Origin: Quercus robur
Taxonomy: Eukaryota > Streptophyta > Magnoliopsida > Fagales > Fagaceae
DNA: 64,000 bases
NCBI RefSeq assembly: GCF_932294415.1
Contig: NC_065538.1
Coordinates: 47,034,843 to 47,098,842 of the forward strand
Direction: 5' to 3'
In this document: piece by piece, positions 58,751 through 64,000 of the stretch
How the letters are laid out: each line of letters begins with the position of its first letter
How positions within the stretch are numbered: position 1 is the stretch's first letter
Made by a program: the position numbers and the translations under genes
Notes under the pieces: model-generated
Database searches by the model: none
Seen by the model: only the letters and a program-made list of their open reading frames with translations
Told to the model about the DNA's origin: nothing

Positions 58751-59350
58751 TATTTTTAATTTCCTTGTTTTATTTTAACATTTTTATTCTTGAAATTATC
58801 TGAAATTTGACTTTGAGACTACCCTTATGCGTTATGGCCCTTTTCTCTACCCCATGAATGATGATTTTAAAAGAAACAAAAAAGTGAACTGTTTTAGGGT
58901 AGCAGAAAATTTATTAAGGAGCGAAAATGTTGTGGAAAAGGCAATAGGCAGAAAAAGATAAGGCTCTTGGCACATATTTCCATCTCCAGCACAAATATGA
59001 AATTCAAATAAAAAATTATTAGTAATTTTTGGAGTACTCAATTTTCATATATATGAATGATGGTGCTTATTATAAATTTAATTATAGTGTAGCCTACTAT
59101 TATATGAGGGGAAGAAATATCAAGTCGCTGTATACTAGGAGTAACAAAAAATATACTTTTCAAACAATCTTATTCTTAAGACCACATTTATTTTAATTAT
59201 ATAATAGTGAAAGTCTCCTGCATTGCATGACTTTTGTCATGAATTTTATATATATGTTGGAGAAATAATAACTTTAGAACTTGTTTCTAACTAAATGAAT
59301 GATTATCTATATCTATATAATATCTAATAGTTGAAATGTTTGATTTTTTG

Positions 59351-59616
59351 TTGACTACTTCTCATTGCACCACGTGGCTACATAAATTAATGCCATGTCT
59401 ACAATTAAATATACAGAACAATATATCTTTTCATTTGGTGCTTATACAAACCATTTCATTACAATTTTTTGCTATTGTTGGTGTTGACTACTTCTCATTG
59501 CACCACGTGGCTACATAAATTAATGCCACATCTACAATTAAATACACAGAATAATATATCTTTTCATTTGGTGCTTATACTAACCATTTCATTACAATTT
59601 TTTGCTATTATTGGTG
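59351..59616. repeat. 133-bp tandem duplication
   Basis: Units 59351-59483 and 59484-59616 begin TTGACTACTTCTCATTGCAC and differ at only a few bases. Confidence 0.9.
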
Positions 59617-59705
59617 TTCAGTTGCATTGTTCCAATGGGTAGTTATAAATTTTATTTACATTCCTATGTGTCATAGGGTCAATTTTTTCACTCAAATTTT
59701 CTGCC

Positions 59706-60601
59706 TGTGATGGCCCTAAGTCCCTAACTTAATCTCAGCCAACACCACACACATACTACAACAACACTTAGAATAGATTATATAGAGACGTTTAAACACA
59801 CAACACACACAATATTTACAGGGAGCCCACCCCTAACCTTTATTACTTAATCTCAAGTACAAAGGAAACCTTTTTACTTGCCTAGAAAATTACACAAAAT
59901 TTTCCCAAGGCCAAATACACTTTGCTATTGACACCCCCAATAGCCTTATGGTTAAATATACAGAATTAACTACTATGGCAGTTACCGCCTAGTAACTGTC
60001 TGGGTCTTGGACCATCTGCCACTTGTGTTCTGACTTAGGACATCTTCAACTGATGCTGTCTTATCTTACTCCATGTTTCCAGCCCCTACACAGCAAGTCT
60101 GATCATCAGGAAAGTCAGGAACTACCTGGTAATTGCTTATTAACTCCCATGACACATGCTGCACATGCATAGCCCATGTCTCAACAGACCATGGGGCCTT
60201 TGCCCATCTTCCAGCAACCCACACAACTTGTTCCCACATGTTTTAGAAAGGCTTGACCCATGCTCAAGGTCTCCCATCAGCACTATAGCCCACATAGCAT
60301 GCCCATATGCAGCACACAAAGAACTGCCATCAGCCCACTAGCACTTTTACATGCATTCAACTAGCCCACACTAGCCCAATGCCTTGCACACAGCATTCAA
60401 TCGTCATAGTAGCCCAACCTTGCCTTGAACTCCAGCCACCAAGCCCACACACAAGGAACCAACAACTAAGCCACCAATGCCATGCACCACCACATAGGTT
60501 CAACACCACCTGTTGCTACCTATCATCACAACCACCTCTGCCCACCATGGCCCTCCTTTGCCATGGCCTTGGGGCATCATGTAGAGTAAGGTGCCTCTAC
60601 A
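59706..60601 (-). repeat. 3' LTR of the chromovirus
   Basis: About 896 bp. On the minus strand it starts TGTAGAGGCACC and ends GGCCATCACA. A polypurine-like GATGAGGGGTAGCA lies just upstream on the minus strand (60602-60615). The other LTR is outside the window, so this end is inferred from these signals. Confidence 0.6.
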
Positions 60602-60659
60602 TGCTACCCCTCATCATTGCTCATCGATCCAACTCGAGTAGGGAGACTGGGCTGGTCCC

Positions 60660-61277
60660 CTACAAAGGGCTCTTAGGAGCATCACTAGTCAGGCATGAGG
60701 AGCCATGAGTGTGTTGAGAAAACATGTAGCCAAGTGATTGGCCCACTGCTGCCCAAGCACCCTCATTCCTCATGCTATCATCAGCAACACGTAATGCTCC
60801 TAACAAACCACCCCCACCAGAAGAAGCCAACGTCCTCGTCGGTAGGGTGTCTTCAAATGCCTTCACTTCCTTTTCAAACTGCCATAAAGTTAATGCCTTC
60901 TCCCAACTTGCTTTTGTTTCAGCTGCTCCTTTACACTTCACTAAGTAATAAGTTATCATGTTTCCACCCTTTCGATAACTTGTTACCTTCTTGTTAAGAA
61001 TTCTGTCCACTTCTCAATCAAATTGTACCATAACAGTAGGTGGGGCACGCCTTGCCTCATTTCTTGTAGGATCTTGCTCATCCCCATGATAAGGCTTTAG
61101 AAAGCTCACATGAACTGTGGGGTGAATTTGCAACCTTTCAGGCAGTTTCAACTTGTAAGCAATAGCACCAACTCTCTTCACTACTTCAAAATGACCATCA
61201 TACTTTGGAATTAACCCTCTGTGCACCCTCTCACTTCTAAACTTTCTCCAAATCTGTGGAGTTAGCTTCAACAGCAC
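60660..61277 (-). pseudogene. Chromovirus integrase C-terminus and chromodomain
   Basis: 61277-61014 encodes the integrase C-terminal part (KLPERLQIHPTVHVSFLKPY). After a TGA at 61014-61016, in the same frame, comes the chromodomain with YYLVKCKGAAETKASWE (61010 on). Relatives have Arg (CGA) where the TGA lies. Chromodomains direct insertion by binding histone marks. The third aromatic-cage position is Cys where many have Trp. Confidence 0.75.
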
Positions 61278-61466
61278 TTTGTCCCCAACTTGGAACTCAA
61301 GAGCCTCCTCCCTTTATCAGCATACTTTTTCATTCTTTGCTGTGCTTTCAACAAATTGTCTTGTGCTTCTTGCTGTAAGTTCTTGTTTAGCAATAGCAAA
61401 TCTGTATGCTACAAGACACCTGCCCCCTGAACGTTGCTTTGCAATCTCATGAGGTGTTAGGGGCTG

Positions 61467-62294
61467 CTACCCCATTGCCACCTCGAATGGACTCATTCCC
61501 GTTGAAGAAGACTTGTGCATATTGTAAGCAAACTGTGCTGAATCCAACAAGTCCAACCAGTTTTTCTGACTTGTAGTCACATAGTGCCTCAAGTAATATT
61601 CCAACATAGCATTGATCCTCTCGGTCTGACCATCTATTTGTGGGTGATTAGCAGTAGAAAACTTCAACTTTGAACCCAGCAACCCAAACAAAACTGTCCA
61701 AAACCGATCGGTGAAACGAGAGTCTCTATCACTCATAATATCTTCAGGCAAACCAAAGTACTTCACCACATTTTTGTAAAATAGATCAGCAACTACCTCA
61801 ACTGTGCAAGTACTTGGTGCAGCCATAAACATGGCATACTTCGAAAATCGAACAACCACTACAAAAATTGAACCCATTGCCTTTACTTTAGGCATACCAG
61901 TAATGAAATCCATTGAAACAGAAATCCATGGACTTTTCGGTATAGGAAGAGGTTGTAGCAAACTAGCTTCCCTTTGAGTTAAACCCTTATCTTGTTGACA
62001 AACTAGACAAGTCTTTACATACAACTCATTGTCTAACTCCATCTTAGGCCAATAATAAGAACGGGACAGTAAAGCATACATTTTTTCCTTACCCGAATGT
62101 CCTGCCCATTGTGGATCATGAGTCTTTTTCAACAACTCTCTATGGATCTTCCTACTAGGAATAAACAGCTTACCACCCTTTGCATATAGCAACCCATCTT
62201 CAAGCCAGTAACGACACACTATGCTTGCAGTCACATCTTGCACCAACTTTTGGTAAGTGGCATCAAGCTTAGAACTTTCCTTGATCCTTTCCAC
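61467..62294 (-). pseudogene. Chromovirus integrase core
   Basis: 275 codons open. Zinc-binding part GHSGKEKMYALLSRSYYWPK ... CLVCQQ, catalytic core with MDFITGMPK, SDRDSRFT and GQTERINAMLEYY, so all three catalytic acidic residues are present. The frame ends at TAG 61467-61469 where the family has Gln. It joins DNA ends during insertion. Confidence 0.8.
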
Positions 62295-62300
62295 ATAATC

Positions 62301-62985
62301 TTACTCAACTCTGGTCAAGGCAACGTACTCTTGCACTTGTTTGCGGCTAAGTGCATTTGCTACTTGATTATGCTTGCCAAGCTTGTGTTCCCACACAAAA
62401 TCATACTCTTGCAGCAACTCCTGCCACCTAGCTTGCTTAGGAGACAGCTTCTTCTGTGTGTTGAAGAAGGTATTGGCTACATTATCGGTCCTCACCACGA
62501 ATTTAGGGCCTAGCAGATACACCCTCCAGGTTAGCAAACAATGAACCACCGCAATCATTTCCTTCTTTTGTGCTAAACATTTCTGCTTTGCCTTATTTAG
62601 TTTCCTACTTTCATAGGCAATTAGGTTGTTTCTCTTGCACCAACACACCACCAATTGCTTTGTCAGAAGCATCAGTATGGACTTCAAATGGCAACTCAAA
62701 ATCTGGCAGACACAACACTGACCCACTTGACACAACATTTTTAAGCTTCTTAAAAGCTTCTTGACATGCATTTGTCCACACCCATTTCTTGTCCTTTTTT
62801 AGCAAATCTGTAAGAGAAGCAACCTTCTTGGAATACCCTTGAATAAACTTCCTATAATAGTTAGCCAACCCAAGGAAAGACTGCAACTCAGTAACCTTAC
62901 TTGGTGGAGGCCAATCAAGGATAGCCTGCACCTTCCTCTCATCCATCATCACAAGACCTTTGCTGACCTTATGCCCTAGAAACAA
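62301..62985 (-). pseudogene. Chromovirus RT connection and RNase H
   Basis: 62985-62611 encodes [20 protein letters not shown] and [19 protein letters not shown] and the RNase H start with [15 protein letters not shown]. 62771-62301, in another frame, encodes the RNase H end (LAQKKEMIAVVHCL and KHNQVANALSRK). One frame change near 62640 and one near 63000 separate the pieces. Confidence 0.75.
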
Positions 62986-63004
62986 AATCTTTTACTAGGC
63001 AAAT

Positions 63005-63793
63005 TCACTTCTCTTTCTTGATATACAATTGATGTTCCCTTAATTGGGACAACGCCTTCCTAAGGTGTTCCAAGTGATCCTCCAAAGACTCACTATATAT
63101 CACTATGTCATATAAGTAAACCACAACAAAACGGTCCACAAACTCATAGAATACTGCATTCATCAAATTGCAGAATGTAGCAAGGGCATTTGTTAAACCA
63201 AAAGACATAACTAAAAATTTATAAGAACCATACCGAATTACACAAGTTGTCTTTGGTTCATCCCCTTCAGCAATCCTCACTTGCCAATATCCTGATCTCA
63301 AGTCCAACTTGGTAAAGTGAGTGGCTTTGTACAGTCTGTCAAACAGGTCTTGAATCAAAGGAACCGGGTACTTGTTCTTCATTGTTACTTTGTTCAAGGC
63401 TCTATAGTCCACACACATACGCAATGATCCATCCTGCTTCTTTTGGAATAGAACAGGGGCACCGTAAGGGGCTTTGGAGGGCTGAATGTAACCTGCATCA
63501 AGCAATTCAGTCAATTGTTTTCTCATTTCAGCCAACTCCATAACGAACATTCTGTATAGAGCCTTCGAAAGAGGCTTTAAACCAGGAACCAACTCAATCT
63601 TGTGATTAACAGCACACCTTGGTAGAAGGGTCTTAGGCAATTCTGGAGGCATCACATCAACAAATTCCTCCAACAGTCCAGCAACAACATCTGGGACTTC
63701 AACAAACTTGTCTTGCTTGACCTCAATCATTGCAGCCAAGTAAGTCGTCTCCCCCTTATTCCGCCTATGCTCAACTTGCATGGTTGACACCAT
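63005..63793 (-). pseudogene. Chromovirus reverse transcriptase, catalytic Asp lost
   Basis: 262 codons. KKQDGSLRMCVDYRALNK, KLDLRSGYWQVRI and FGLTNALATFCNLMN are recognisable. The active site reads VVYLYDIVIYSES, so the first Asp of YLDD has become Tyr. The enzyme cannot be active. Preceded by protease remnants to 64000 (LNDFDVILGDEFF on the minus strand). Confidence 0.8.
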
Positions 63794-64000
63794 TGGCTCT
63801 TTTCCCTTGCTTGTCTTGCTATTTCCTGCCCTATGCCTCGCAAGAACATAGCATGGCTACTTCTCATCGAAACTTAGCATCACACTAATGAATGGCAGTA
63901 AGGCAGCCTTGGCAGCCATAAAGAACTCATCACCCAAAATTACATCAAAGTCATTCAACTTCATAATTAGGAAATTCACCTTTCTTGTCCACTCACCAAC

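Larger units (their letters stand above)
58259..59705. other. 3' flank and spacer
   Basis: An AATAATAATAATAATTAAATAA stretch at about 58290-58312 may supply poly(A) signals for the preceding gene. Otherwise it holds the MITE-like repeat and a 133-bp tandem duplication, listed separately. Confidence 0.45.
59706..64000 (-). mobile_element. Chromovirus (Ty3/gypsy) on the minus strand, cut by the window end
   Basis: The order on the minus strand is protease remnant, RT, RNase H, integrase, chromodomain and 3' LTR. The chromodomain after the integrase defines a chromovirus. The 5' part (gag, 5' LTR) is beyond position 64000. Several frame changes and stops make it inactive. The 5 bases left of the LTR are CTGCC; the matching target copy would be outside the window. 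Confidence 0.85.

Noticed and set aside
60156-60708. Open frames of 61 and 133 codons
   Set aside because: They lie within the chromovirus LTR and its junction and carry no domain.

Overview
The window is nuclear DNA of a flowering plant, most likely a woody eudicot. Evidence: a NAC transcription-factor gene, a DUF6817-type plant gene, GT-AG introns, AT-rich spacers, and a dense load of plant transposons (Tat and chromovirus Ty3/gypsy, hAT, Mutator-like, Helitrons, LINE, MITEs) plus an endogenous pararetrovirus-like locus. No species can be fixed from sequence alone. There are no bacterial, CRISPR or rRNA features, and I saw no tRNA gene.

Layout. 1-3.1 kb: AT-rich spacer with a small 5'-truncated LINE. 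3.1-4.7 kb: a NAC-domain gene with an intact uninterrupted CDS and a 5'-leader intron containing telomere-like CCCTAA repeats. 5.5-9.5 kb: the decayed remains of a multi-exon gene I do not recognise; splice sites survive while coding frames are broken. 9.5-14.1 kb: spacer with local duplications. 14.1-19.3 kb: a MITE, then a probable solo LTR split by a 3.76 kb hAT element with exact ends. 21.3-23.55 kb: a Mutator-like element with about 450 bp inverted termini. 23.8-37.2 kb: a mosaic of at least four inverted or rearranged segments of a caulimovirid-like pararetrovirus, itself hit by a 175 bp solo LTR. 38.8-52.6 kb: a probable Helitron that captured an RBM42 gene fragment and was then split by a 9.7 kb Tat-lineage gypsy element. 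52.6-53.7 kb: a second Helitron placed end to end with the first. 53.7-56.9 kb: spacer with a fold-back repeat, a triplicated 50-mer and a long G run. 57.0-58.3 kb: a DUF6817-type gene broken by a 5 bp insertion. 59.7 kb to the end: the 3' LTR and most of pol of a minus-strand chromovirus cut off by the window edge.

How it fits together. Only the NAC gene looks intact as a host gene. Most other content is transposon-derived, and the order of insertions can be read: hAT into LTR, solo LTR into pararetrovirus, gypsy into Helitron, Helitron beside Helitron. Many lesions in the retroelements are C-to-T or G-to-A changes, as expected from deamination of methylated cytosine. The most interesting locus is the pararetrovirus mosaic. 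Two different 3' ORFs sit upstream of the same promoter, primer-binding site and leader, and one 6 kb unit lacks reverse transcriptase, which raises the possibility of a two-component genome.
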